Assembly: GCA_020403455.1 (NCBI GenBank)
Contig: JADBXP010000030.1
Location: 1 to 33,739 of the forward strand
Reading direction: 5' to 3'
DNA: 33,739 nucleotides
Origin: Chitinophagaceae bacterium
Lineage (GTDB): Bacteria > Bacteroidota > Bacteroidia > Chitinophagales > Chitinophagaceae
Shown here one piece after another: positions 16,471-23,888 of this stretch (the stretch's first letter is position 1; each line of letters begins with the position of its first letter). The notes beneath the pieces are model-generated. The model did no database searches. It was not told the origin of the DNA and worked only from the letters and a program-made list of their open reading frames with translations. The position numbers were made by a program, and so were the translations under genes.

Positions 16471-17564
16471 AAACATTCATTACCCTGATCAGATGGACTG
16501 TAGGATTGCTGTTTATTTTTTCCGGCCTGATCAAGGCCAATGACCCCCTGGGTCTCAGCTACAAAATGCAGGAATTTTTTGAAGTATGGGGCATGCATTT
16601 CATGAATCCTTATACACTCGGACTTTCACTGCTGATGAATATTTTTGAAGTGTTGGCGGGTGTGGCACTCATCATCGGATGGCAGATGAAATGGTTTTCG
16701 GCCCTGCTGCTGTTGCTGATCATCTTCTTCACCTTCTTAACCGGTTATGCGCTGTTTTCCGGAAAAATCAAGACCTGCGGTTGCTTTGGTGATTGTCTTC
16801 CGTTGACACCCACCCAATCATTCATCAAGGACCTGATCTTGTGGGTACTGATCGTAATCATTCGTTTTTCCCTGCGCAGCATTCAACCTCTGTTCTCTAC
16901 CCGATTATCATTGCTGTTCCTATCCATCGTAGTTATAGGTACTGCAGCAGCACAGGCTTATGTATTAAAAAACAATCCTTTTGTAGATTGCCTGCCTTAT
17001 CGCCAGGGGAATAATTTATTGGAAAAGATGAAAACCCCGGCAGGTGCCATTCCCGATAGCTTTGCCATCGATTTTACCTATCTGCACCAAGGGAAGAAAG
17101 TTACTTTCGATGCAGATCATTTTCCCGATGATTTCGATTCGACTTACGAATTTGTGGAAAGAACAGACCGCTTGGTGAAGAAGGGCAATGGTTTAGAAGC
17201 AGCCATCAAAGATTTTAGCTTACAAACACTCGGTGGAACGGATACAACAACAGCTCTGCTGAATACATCGGGCAACTATTTGCTTGTTTTTGCGCAGAAC
17301 TGTCGCGATGTGGCAGAATGGAAGGACAAATATGAACAGGTTAGGTCTGCAGCATTGCAGAAAGGAATTCCTGTACTTCTCGTAACTGCAGATGCCAGTG
17401 AGGCAGCCACTATTTTTAGCGGACACTCGATTTTAAAGGGAGATGCTACTGTTATTAAAACAGCTGCCCGGGTAGTGCCAACCTACTTCCTGATGGAAGG
17501 TGGTACCGTGCGTAAAAAAATAGCCGGGGCCAAAGTAAATACACCTGCCGATATTCTTCCCTGA
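16467..17564 (+). CDS. DoxX-like membrane protein with thioredoxin-like tail (BT_3928 family)
   Basis: A 365-residue membrane protein. Residues 1-175 hold a DoxX/MauE-like bundle of five or so membrane segments, starting with LIRWTVGLLFIFSGLIKANDPLG, the typical opening. KTCGCFGDCLP (about 101-111) has three Cys and may be redox-active or bind metal. Residues about 215-365 resemble a thioredoxin-like fold (FSLQTLGGTD, NYLLVFAQNCRDVAEWKDKYE, VPTYFLMEGG) but lack CxxC, with one Cys only. The role is inferred to be in envelope redox handling. The start overlaps the DUF1599 stop by ATGA. Confidence 0.85.
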   Translation: MKTFITLIRWTVGLLFIFSGLIKANDPLGLSYKMQEFFEVWGMHFMNPYTLGLSLLMNIFEVLAGVALIIGWQMKWFSALLLLLIIFFTFLTGYALFSGKIKTCGCFGDCLPLTPTQSFIKDLILWVLIVIIRFSLRSIQPLFSTRLSLLFLSIVVIGTAAAQAYVLKNNPFVDCLPYRQGNNLLEKMKTPAGAIPDSFAIDFTYLHQGKKVTFDADHFPDDFDSTYEFVERTDRLVKKGNGLEAAIKDFSLQTLGGTDTTTALLNTSGNYLLVFAQNCRDVAEWKDKYEQVRSAALQKGIPVLLVTADASEAATIFSGHSILKGDATVIKTAARVVPTYFLMEGGTVRKKIAGAKVNTPADILP

Positions 17565-17999
17565 GCAGGAGAAAATAGTAGTAGATGCATGGTTAAACTA
17601 TCTTATGAGGTGGTTTTCATGTGTTTTTCGGATAAAAGTCAACTTCTCTTCTATTTCAACTTTGATAAATTGCCACCCGGAAAAGAAGGCTAGAACGACG
17701 ATATTTAAGTCTTTTTCTATTTTTTTTCAGTCAATTTTAATCTCTGCCATATGCTATACCCTCTTCATTTTTGACGGGGTTAGCAAATCAATCAGAAGAA
17801 TGAAGGATAGATAGCGTTTCAAATATGAAAATGCTATTTATTTAAGGTGGATATTTTTCTTTTCTGTTGATCAAGCAGAGCCGAAATCCTCCCTGATAGG
17901 AAAACGAAGTCTCATTGAGGTGCGATAAGAAAAGGTGATTGTACATCCAATTCAAACAATACATAGTGCTGAATTTACTTATCTTTATTATAAGATGTG
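17565..17999. other. AT-rich spacer, no gene recognised
   Basis: This stretch follows the DoxX-like gene. It has a short 69-codon plus-strand frame (17605-17814) with no start context or family resemblance, which I treat as chance. No terminator hairpin for the DoxX gene is evident. A near-consensus promoter box TATCTTTA lies at 17980-17987, about 98 bases before the SatD-like gene. Confidence 0.5.
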
Positions 18000-18055
18000 A
18001 GACTAATAATTATTTAATATAAGTTTATAGACTTATATTTTTATATTATCAGTCT
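18000..18055. promoter_or_regulatory. Large two-armed palindrome before the SatD-like gene
   Basis: Two concentric inverted repeats share one centre (18027.5). The inner stem is AATATAAGT (18016-18024) with ACTTATATT (18031-18039), perfect 9 bp with a 6-base loop. The outer stem is AGACTAATAAT (18000-18010) with ATTATCAGTCT (18045-18055), 11 bp with one mismatch. They are separated by unpaired 5-base flanks. It lies 30 bases before the start codon at 18086. It may be an operator for a dimeric HTH protein or a leader hairpin. Confidence 0.65.
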
Positions 18056-18085
18056 AATAGCTAATATTGTATCAATTTTCGACTA

Positions 18086-18775
18086 ATGAGAAAAGCTGTT
18101 ATCACGGGGGATATAATTCACTCGACTCAAATAAATGCAGAGCAGAGAAATATTTTATTCGAAAGAATAGCAAATGCACTTAAGCAGTGGGATAATGATT
18201 TTAACATGCGAAGTGAAACATTCCGAGGTGACAGTTTTCAGTGTGTTATTGATAGGCCTAAACTCGCGCTTAGGATTGTTTTGATACAAAAAACATTTAT
18301 CCGAAGTTTGAATCCAAGTGAACTTTTTAAAGTAAAGACGCAGGGTAAATCCAATTCTCAAAAAAAGAAAATTTCTCCACCAAGAATTTTTGATGCAAGA
18401 ATAGTAATTGGGATTGGCGAAGTTGAATATCTCTCCAATAGATTAGCTTCTTCAGGAGGAGAGGCATTTCAATTATCAGGAGAACTTTTGGACTCAATGA
18501 AAAATAAAAAACAATCAATTGGAATAGCTACAAATGACAAATACAATGATGAGTTAACAACTGAATTCAAATTATTAGATGCCTTAATTTCTAAAACTTC
18601 GGCATTTCAATGTCAGGTAATTTTCCAAAAATTACTAGGGTTTAAAGAGCAAAAAATTGCAGAGAAATTAAATATTCATCAGTCTGCAGTAAATCAAAGA
18701 AGTATGACTGGTAACTGGAATGCCATAGAAACAATGTTAAATCGATTTGAGAAAATATATTCTGATGAAGAATGA
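18086..18775 (+). CDS. SatD-like protein: cyclase-like motifs plus HTH
   Basis: A 229-residue cytoplasmic protein resembling the SatD family (family call from memory). The N-terminal part has AVITGDIIHST (Asp9), ETFRGDSFQCVI (Asp49) and ARIVIGIGEVEYLSNRLASSGGEAF (about 104-128). The order of xDIxxS, GDS and RIxIGxGEV resembles class III nucleotide cyclases, whose two metal-binding Asp fall at these places; that link is inference. The C-terminal part (about 186-212, EQKIAEKLNIHQSAVNQR) is a helix-turn-helix. A Lys/Ser-rich loop lies at 84-99. The gene is AT-rich unlike its flanks, follows a large palindrome and overlaps the DUF3307 gene, so the two work as a pair. It could be a sensor-regulator; activity untested. 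Confidence 0.65.
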   Translation: MRKAVITGDIIHSTQINAEQRNILFERIANALKQWDNDFNMRSETFRGDSFQCVIDRPKLALRIVLIQKTFIRSLNPSELFKVKTQGKSNSQKKKISPPRIFDARIVIGIGEVEYLSNRLASSGGEAFQLSGELLDSMKNKKQSIGIATNDKYNDELTTEFKLLDALISKTSAFQCQVIFQKLLGFKEQKIAEKLNIHQSAVNQRSMTGNWNAIETMLNRFEKIYSDEE

Positions 18776-19523
18776 AATAGTATTATTCACAACTGACCAA
18801 GGCAGTTTACTAATTCGTTTGCTGTTAGCGCATTTTATAAGCGATTTTATTCTGCAAAGCAGCAACATTGTAAACAATAAAAAATGGCTTACAAAACAAA
18901 TGTTAATTCATGTAGCTATAGTTTTTGTTTCCACCTTAGTCTTAAGTAAAATGCTATTAATAAGTGCAACAATTGCTCTTAGCCATTGGCTCATTGATTC
19001 AATAAAAATGCACCTTTTAGAGAAGAAGAAAAGTTGGGAAAGTAGGCTATTTTTTATTGATCAGGGTATTCATATCTTTATACTACTTGTGATTTGGACA
19101 ATACATTTTAATATATTTCCCAAAGTATTTTCGGCAATCGAGCTGCCTTTTTTTAATTATAAAATCAGTCTGTTATTATTGGCTTATATTTTTATAATGT
19201 ATCCAACCGGGTATATAATAAAACATTCAATAGCCAAAATAGCACCTAGAATAACAAATGTTCATTTACAGGAAGAGGATGAGTCTATAGAAATTTTAAA
19301 TGGTGGAAAATTAATCGGACAATTTGAAAGGTTAATCATACTGACATTTGTACTTCTAAACCAATACGAAGCCATTGGATTTCTAATTACAGGAAAAAGC
19401 ATCATACGATTTGCAGAAAGGGATGGGAAATTAAGAAGCGAATATGTTTTGGTTGGCACATTGATGAGTTTCGCTATCGCTATAATTACCGGTGTAGTTA
19501 TTAAAAAATTGCTTTTTTTATAG
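18765..19523 (+). CDS. DUF3307 multi-pass membrane protein
   Basis: A 252-residue inner-membrane protein with about six or seven hydrophobic segments. The DUF3307 signature is at the N-terminus: LLIRLLLAHFISDFILQSSNIVNNKKW, then MLIHVAIVF and LSHWLIDSIKMHLLEKK (about 75-92). The conserved Asp, Gln, His and Asp in or near the membrane could form a polar site. The second half has a soluble-looking stretch (EEDESIEILNGGKLIGQFERL) between segments. Function unknown. Its ATG overlaps the SatD-like stop by 11 bases; a TTG 18 bases earlier is possible but less likely. This coupling and the recurring SatD/DUF3307 pairing (from memory) argue for one system. Confidence 0.8.
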   Translation: MKNEIVLFTTDQGSLLIRLLLAHFISDFILQSSNIVNNKKWLTKQMLIHVAIVFVSTLVLSKMLLISATIALSHWLIDSIKMHLLEKKKSWESRLFFIDQGIHIFILLVIWTIHFNIFPKVFSAIELPFFNYKISLLLLAYIFIMYPTGYIIKHSIAKIAPRITNVHLQEEDESIEILNGGKLIGQFERLIILTFVLLNQYEAIGFLITGKSIIRFAERDGKLRSEYVLVGTLMSFAIAIITGVVIKKLLFL

Positions 19524-19819
19524 CGTTATTGATAAACTATCTAAAACGTTATGAATTAATTCTATAATGTCTGAGAATCTGACGCTTCATTGCTAACAGA
19601 TGATAATAATCCAGGCAATAAAATCTCCGGATAAACACAAGCAAGCAGAATAGCTTTTTCGATTGATTTGCTCAAGGACAGCAATTCCGAGATTGACTTA
19701 ACAATTTAGTCAGTGTTTTCAATTATCGAAACGGAATATCGAAAACAAAAATATTCCTGCATTGAATTTTATTGTTGTAGATAGATTTCTAATTACATAA
19801 ATGATACATTTATATAATT
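19524..19819. other. AT-rich spacer, no gene recognised
   Basis: Low-GC sequence after the DUF3307 gene. There is no open frame with family resemblance on either strand. Two CGTTAT words (19524 and 19549) and scattered A/T tracts are the only patterns seen. Confidence 0.45.
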
Positions 19820-19864
19820 AAAGCGGCTGCAGGTTTAGTTGTATGACTTCCTGCAACCGCTTTT
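19820..19864. terminator. Bidirectional terminator
   Basis: AAAGCGG-C-TGCAGG (19820-19833) pairs with CCTGCA-A-CCGCTTT (19850-19863), 13 pairs with one mismatch, flanked by T-rich tails on both strands. It sits between the DUF3307 gene (plus) and the glycine-rich gene (minus) and can end both transcripts. Confidence 0.85.
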
Positions 19865-19901
19865 GGCAAGCACCCGTTAGGTAACGGATAGGGGGGTATT
19901 C

Positions 19902-20186
19902 TTATTTCTTTAACATACCCTTTACAATTCCAATGATGGCCATTAATGCGCCACCGCCTGCACCGCCACCGGCGAGGTTCTGTATGATACCACTGATATC
20001 TGTGGCTGCAGCAGCGTCACCACCCATGCCGAGCATGCCTAACAATTGACCACCGAGTGCGCCACCGGCGATGCCGGCAATTGAATTGCCGATTGTTCCA
20101 AGTGAATTCTTAGGCAGTAATTTGCCGGCCAGATTTCCTCCAACAGCACCGGAGGCAAGTTGAATCAAAAGAGGTACTAATTCCAT
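19902..20186 (-). CDS. Small glycine-zipper-like hydrophobic protein
   Basis: A 94-residue protein rich in Gly, Ala and Leu. Segments such as GAVGGNLAGKLL, GIAGGALGGQLLGMLG and GGGAGGGALMAIIG have Gly spaced as in glycine zippers, suggesting helices packed in or on a membrane. There is no signal peptide with a cleavage site and no enzyme motif. It ends in a basic tail (GMLKK). Short proteins of this kind occur in many Bacteroidota with no known role. It is monocistronic, with a long stem-loop in its upstream region and a terminator after it. I cannot assign a function. Confidence 0.65.
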   Translation of the reverse strand: MELVPLLIQLASGAVGGNLAGKLLPKNSLGTIGNSIAGIAGGALGGQLLGMLGMGGDAAAATDISGIIQNLAGGGAGGGALMAIIGIVKGMLKK

Positions 20187-20201
20187 ACAAAATGGGGTTT
20201 T

Positions 20202-20259
20202 GGGGTTATTGAATGTTAAAAATTCGGATGTTTTTTTAACATTTCCAAAAAATTACCCC
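20202..20259. promoter_or_regulatory. Stem-loop upstream of the glycine-rich gene
   Basis: ATGTTAAAAA (20213-20222) pairs perfectly with TTTTTAACAT (20233-20242), and GGGGTTATT (20202-20210) pairs with AATTACCCC (20251-20259) with one mismatch. The fold ends 16 bases before the start codon at 20186, so it would be in the 5' leader or promoter. It may control transcription or translation. Confidence 0.5.
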
Positions 20260-20341
20260 AAAAAAATTAAACAAATAAATATAATATTATATACGAATAT
20301 GCTTTCGTATTGCTTTGTTCAACAAGATGGTAAAGGGGGTG

Positions 20342-20623
20342 TTACTGGATGATTACTTCCTTGACAACCTCCTGACCAAATGCTTCATTGACACGTGCAA
20401 TGATCTGGGGTTTCTGGTACATCAGTTCCTGTTTCAAGGGTGCCACAGGTGTTTCGATCATTAATTTTTGCTGAAACAGTCTGATTCGGGTAGTGTACTG
20501 GGCAACCGTCTTACCCATGATCTGTTCCCACACTTCTTCAATGCGTGCCGCCTGTAGTCCGTCTCGCAGCCGACTTTTTTCCAGGAACCTTCTGATTGCC
20601 TCTCCGATGTGCAGGGTAGCCAT
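20342..20623 (-). CDS. DUF721 (DciA-like) protein
   Basis: A 93-residue protein beginning MATLHIGEAIRRFLEKSRLRDGL. The VWEQIMGKTVAQYT segment and the later FQQKLMIETPVAPLKQELMYQKPQIIARVNEAFG match DUF721. Related DciA proteins help load replicative helicase in bacteria lacking DnaC; whether this short Bacteroidota form does so is inference. It lies 47 bases after recF on the same strand, a common pairing that fits a DNA-replication role. A perfect TAnnTTTG box lies only 4 bases before its ATG, giving it its own promoter. Confidence 0.85.
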   Translation of the reverse strand: MATLHIGEAIRRFLEKSRLRDGLQAARIEEVWEQIMGKTVAQYTTRIRLFQQKLMIETPVAPLKQELMYQKPQIIARVNEAFGQEVVKEVIIQ

Positions 20624-20627
20624 GCAT

Positions 20628-20635
20628 CAAAAGTA
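20628..20635 (-). promoter_or_regulatory. Promoter -7 box for the DUF721 gene
   Basis: TACTTTTG on the minus strand, exact TAnnTTTG, 4 bases before the ATG at 20623. Transcription would start at or next to the start codon, implying a leaderless mRNA. Confidence 0.6.
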
Positions 20636-20670
20636 CATTTTTCCTATCTCTGTACTCAGGGTATTTTTAC

Positions 20671-21753
20671 TTAAACGCTGATGAGTTGGAAGGGAACGCC
20701 CATGGGTTCCAGGTGTTCGCTAAGTCTCACTGCATCCGTATCGGTGATGAAAACCTGCCCTCTTCCTTCCACAATAACTCTTTGCAATAGTTGTTGTAAT
20801 CTCTCACCGTCGAGTTTCTCGAACAGATCGTCGAGCAGCAGGAGGGGGGGAATGCCCTTGGTATTTTCCAACACTTCCCACTCTGCCAGTTTAAGTGCAA
20901 ACAACAAGCTTTTTTTCTGTCCCTGTGAAGCCTCCCCCTTAAAAGGTTGTTGTCCCATCAAAAAAACAAGTTCATCTCGATGGACTCCACGGGAGGTACG
21001 GGCCAGTGCTATGTCACGTTGTTGTGTTTCTTCCAGCCAGGAAAGTAAATCCTTTTCTTGTAAATGACTCTCATACTTTACTGATAATCGGTCATTACCC
21101 CCTGCAATTTTTTGGTAGAGACGGCCCACCATCGGCAAAAAATCAGCAAGGAAATGAGAACGGGTAGTAAATATCACGGTTCCATAGCGCACCAACTGTT
21201 CATTCAGCACCTGAAGCAGGGCTGTATCGATTGTGCCTTGTTCTTGTGCCTGTTTCAGTAAATGGTTGCGTTGAGTAAGTGTTTTTTGATAGGCAATCAA
21301 TTGTTGCAGGTAGTCTGAATCCAACTGACTCAACAAGGTGTCCAGCCATTTCCTTCTTTCCTCACTAGTGCCAGTGATGAGTGAAACGTCATCGGGGGCG
21401 ATCATCACTGCCGGGAACCGACCCATGTAGGCTGATAATTTTTTCAGCATTTCACCATTCACCATCAGTTCTTTTTTCTGGGTCTCCCGCAATACACAGC
21501 TTACGCGGAATTCTTCCTGCATCAACCTGAAATCACCCTCCAGCCTGAATCCTTCTTTTCCGTGCGATACATTGGAGCTATCGCTGCGGTGGGTATGGTT
21601 GCGGGCAAAACAGAGAAAATAAATGGCTTCCAGCAGATTGGTTTTTCCACTCCCGTTGAGTCCGGTAATGCCGGTAACCCTTCCGGGAAAGCTGTAAGCA
21701 ACCTGCTCATAATTCCTGAATTGATACAATGCTATATGGCGCAAGAAGAACAT
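20671..21753 (-). CDS. recF: DNA replication/repair protein RecF
   Basis: A 360-residue SMC-like ATPase that helps load RecA at single-strand gaps. N-terminal LRHIALYQFRNYEQ is the family opening. Walker A GLNGSGKTN is at residues 31-39. The middle has APDDVSLITGTSEERRKWLD, also typical, and the signature region is SQGQKKSLLFALKLAE. Walker B LLLLDDLFEKLD and the D-loop follow, ending with GQVFITDTD. The open frame begins at a TTG at 21762, but the ATG at 21753 fits the family start better and lies 6 bases after a TTAATTTG box (21760-21767). Complete and intact. Confidence 0.97.
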   Translation of the reverse strand: MFFLRHIALYQFRNYEQVAYSFPGRVTGITGLNGSGKTNLLEAIYFLCFARNHTHRSDSSNVSHGKEGFRLEGDFRLMQEEFRVSCVLRETQKKELMVNGEMLKKLSAYMGRFPAVMIAPDDVSLITGTSEERRKWLDTLLSQLDSDYLQQLIAYQKTLTQRNHLLKQAQEQGTIDTALLQVLNEQLVRYGTVIFTTRSHFLADFLPMVGRLYQKIAGGNDRLSVKYESHLQEKDLLSWLEETQQRDIALARTSRGVHRDELVFLMGQQPFKGEASQGQKKSLLFALKLAEWEVLENTKGIPPLLLLDDLFEKLDGERLQQLLQRVIVEGRGQVFITDTDAVRLSEHLEPMGVPFQLISV

Positions 21754-21871
21754 GGGGTGCAAATTAATCTTTAACTATCTATTTCTCTGCTTTGCAGCAG
21801 GAGAGCGGTAAAAACTATTTCAGCGGTGGCAGTTTGCGGGAAACAAGTTATTTTTATGGCAAATTCTTACG

Positions 21872-22396
21872 TTGAAGACGATTTTAACCGCAGCACAATT
21901 GTCCATTACCTGTCAACGACTGGCACACCAGATATTGGAGCAACATCCATCTCTGGAGAATACGGTACTGATTGGCTTACAGCCTCGCGGAGTTTTCTTC
22001 AGCAATAGAATTGTCGAAGTGTTGAAGTCCATTGCTGCCGGACCGGTTATGTATGGTCAACTGGATATTACTTTTTATCGCGATGATATCCGCAAGGGTC
22101 TTCACGTGGCTAACACTACCAACCTGCCCTTTGATATAGAAAACCGAAAGGTCATTCTGATAGATGATGTGCTGTATACGGGTAGAACCATTCGGGCTGC
22201 ATTGGATGCTTTACTCGATTTCGGCCGGCCTGCTGAGGTCTCACTCTGTGTTTTGGTCGATCGCCGTTTCAGCAGGGAGTTACCGATTCAGCCCGATTAT
22301 ACCGGCAAGGTAATCGACACCATTGTATCCCAAAAAGTAAAAGTCAACTGGCAGGAGAATGAGGGGTTGGATGAAGTGATCCTGCTGGATAATTAA
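21872..22396 (+). CDS. pyrR: Bifunctional pyr regulator / uracil phosphoribosyltransferase PyrR
   Basis: A 174-residue phosphoribosyltransferase-fold protein. ILTAAQLSITCQRLAHQILE is the PyrR N-terminus; LIGLQPRGVFFSNRI follows, and the PRPP loop VILIDDVLYTGRTIRAALDAL is at about residues 93-113. In Firmicutes PyrR attenuates pyr operons by RNA binding; in this phylum the regulatory role is not assured. No ATG is in frame near the N-terminus, so the start is TTG at 21872. An out-of-frame ATG at 21856 opens a 50-codon frame that overlaps the start. It is followed 22 bases later by pyrB and divergent from recF. Confidence 0.9.
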   Translation: MKTILTAAQLSITCQRLAHQILEQHPSLENTVLIGLQPRGVFFSNRIVEVLKSIAAGPVMYGQLDITFYRDDIRKGLHVANTTNLPFDIENRKVILIDDVLYTGRTIRAALDALLDFGRPAEVSLCVLVDRRFSRELPIQPDYTGKVIDTIVSQKVKVNWQENEGLDEVILLDN

Positions 22397-22403
22397 AAAC
22401 TAT

Positions 22404-22411
22404 TATCTTTG
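22404..22411 (+). promoter_or_regulatory. Promoter -7 box before pyrB
   Basis: TATCTTTG, exact TAnnTTTG, 7 bases before the pyrB ATG in the 22-base gap after pyrR. It suggests pyrB also has its own start of transcription with a very short or no leader. Confidence 0.5.
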
Positions 22412-22418
22412 ATCTTTA

Positions 22419-23351
22419 ATGAAACTGTCTGCCAAACACCTTCTGGGTATAAAAGACCTCACCCCCGGCGACATTCAATTGATTTTATCTACTGCAGCCC
22501 GGTTCAAAGAAGTTTTACAACGCCCTGTTAAGAAAGTTCCTTCCTTGCGCGATGTGACCGTTGTCAACCTGTTTTTTGAGAATTCCACCCGTACCCGTAT
22601 TTCTTTTGAACTGGCTGAGAAAAGGTTATCTGCCGATGTGTTGAATTTTACTGCCTCCTCGTCCTCTGCTGCCAAAGGCGAAACTTTGCTCGATACGGTG
22701 AACAATATTCTGAGCATGAAAGTGGATATGGTGGTGATGCGGCACAGTGCTTCCGGAGCCCCGCATTTTCTTGCGCAACACATACCTGCTGCGATCATCA
22801 ATGCAGGAGATGGAATCAACGAACATCCTACCCAGGCATTGCTGGATGCCCTTTCCATGCAGGAAAAATTCGGTAAGCTGGAGGGTTTAAAAGTGGCCAT
22901 CATCGGGGACATCATGCACAGCAGGGTAGCGCTGAGTAACATGTATCTGCTGAGAAAAATGGGTGCTGAAGTAACCGTAACAGGTCCGCCCACCCTGATA
23001 CCCCCGCATCTTGCTGAAGCGCTGGATGTGCGCGTGGAATACGATTTGGTGAAGGCATTGCGTTGGTGCGATGTTGCCAATGTACTCCGCATTCAACTAG
23101 AAAGACAAAACCAACCCCTTTTCTCCTCGCTTCGGGAATACAATCTGTTCTATGGCATACGCCGGGAAGTGCTGAGGAAACTGGACAAAGAAATTGTGAT
23201 CATGCACCCCGGTCCAATCAATAGGGGGGTGGAACTGGACAGTGACATTGCTGACGGGCCACATTCTATTATTTTGCAGCAAGTTGAAAATGGAGTCGCT
23301 GTACGCATGGCTGCTCTTTATTTGTTGGCAGGAAGAGATTCCGAGGCCTGA
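22419..23351 (+). CDS. pyrB: Aspartate carbamoyltransferase catalytic subunit
   Basis: A 310-residue enzyme for the second step of pyrimidine synthesis (carbamoyl phosphate plus aspartate to carbamoyl-aspartate). The carbamoyl-phosphate motif FFENSTRTRISFELAEKRL is at about residues 49-67, HPTQALLDALSM holds the conserved HPTQ, and HPGPINRGVELDSD the C-terminal loop. GEEE-like insertions are absent and the length is normal. No pyrI regulatory subunit gene is adjacent, so a trimeric enzyme without the regulatory chain is possible. It sits between pyrR and coaD on the same strand. Confidence 0.97.
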   Translation: MKLSAKHLLGIKDLTPGDIQLILSTAARFKEVLQRPVKKVPSLRDVTVVNLFFENSTRTRISFELAEKRLSADVLNFTASSSSAAKGETLLDTVNNILSMKVDMVVMRHSASGAPHFLAQHIPAAIINAGDGINEHPTQALLDALSMQEKFGKLEGLKVAIIGDIMHSRVALSNMYLLRKMGAEVTVTGPPTLIPPHLAEALDVRVEYDLVKALRWCDVANVLRIQLERQNQPLFSSLREYNLFYGIRREVLRKLDKEIVIMHPGPINRGVELDSDIADGPHSIILQQVENGVAVRMAALYLLAGRDSEA

Positions 23352-23411
23352 TTTTTCAATAGGTCTGCTGAAAATTGCTTTATTTCGTAGAACCAATCAA
23401 TACACCTGGTT

Positions 23412-23888
23412 ATGTCCAGAATCTGCCTGTTCCCGGGAACCTTTGACCCAGTTACTTTAGGTCATGTGGACATCATCAACCGGGCGCTCCCCCTCTTTGA
23501 TAAAATTTATGTAGGTATCGGTATCAACGCATCTAAAAGTCCCATGTTCACCGCAGAGCAAAGGATGGAATGGGTGAAAGAGATCTATGCCAACGAGCCC
23601 CGGGTGGAAAGTGTGGTGTATGAAGGATTAACCATTCACTATTGTCAGATGATCGGTGCCCGTTTCATTCTGAGAGGTATTCGGTATGTGAGCGATTTTG
23701 AATATGAGAAAACCATCGCCGATGCCAACCGTACGCTGGATTGTAAAATCGAAACCATCTTTTTGACAGGCGAACCAAAGTACACATCGGTTGCCTCCAC
23801 CATTGTTCGTGATATCATTCGCAATGGTGGTGATGCCACTCCTTTTCTTCCTGAGGTGGTTGCACGTTCCGTAAAATCACTGAATTAA
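23412..23888 (+). CDS. coaD: Pantetheine-phosphate adenylyltransferase
   Basis: A 158-residue enzyme that adds AMP to 4'-phosphopantetheine, the penultimate step of CoA synthesis. The N-terminal LFPGTFDPVTLGHVDIINRA contains the nucleotidyltransferase T/HxGH motif (TLGH). RGIRYVSDFEYE and the ISSTxVR-type motif VASTIVRDIIRNGG complete the active site. The length matches the family. It starts 60 bases after pyrB on the same strand. Its TAA and the stop codon of the convergent NUDIX gene share the palindrome TTAA. Confidence 0.97.
   Translation: MSRICLFPGTFDPVTLGHVDIINRALPLFDKIYVGIGINASKSPMFTAEQRMEWVKEIYANEPRVESVVYEGLTIHYCQMIGARFILRGIRYVSDFEYEKTIADANRTLDCKIETIFLTGEPKYTSVASTIVRDIIRNGGDATPFLPEVVARSVKSLN

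Noticed and set aside
17605..17814. 69-codon plus-strand frame after the DoxX-like gene
   Set aside because: It is in AT-rich spacer, with no promoter or ribosome site, no recognisable domain, and odd composition.
18086..19523. Calling the SatD/DUF3307 pair a Pycsar or CBASS defence system
   Set aside because: Only motif order resembles a cyclase; there is no known effector domain or defence neighbour, so it is reported as an inference only.
22475..23092. 205-codon minus-strand open frame
   Set aside because: It lies opposite pyrB, which is complete and has all motifs; treated as a shadow.
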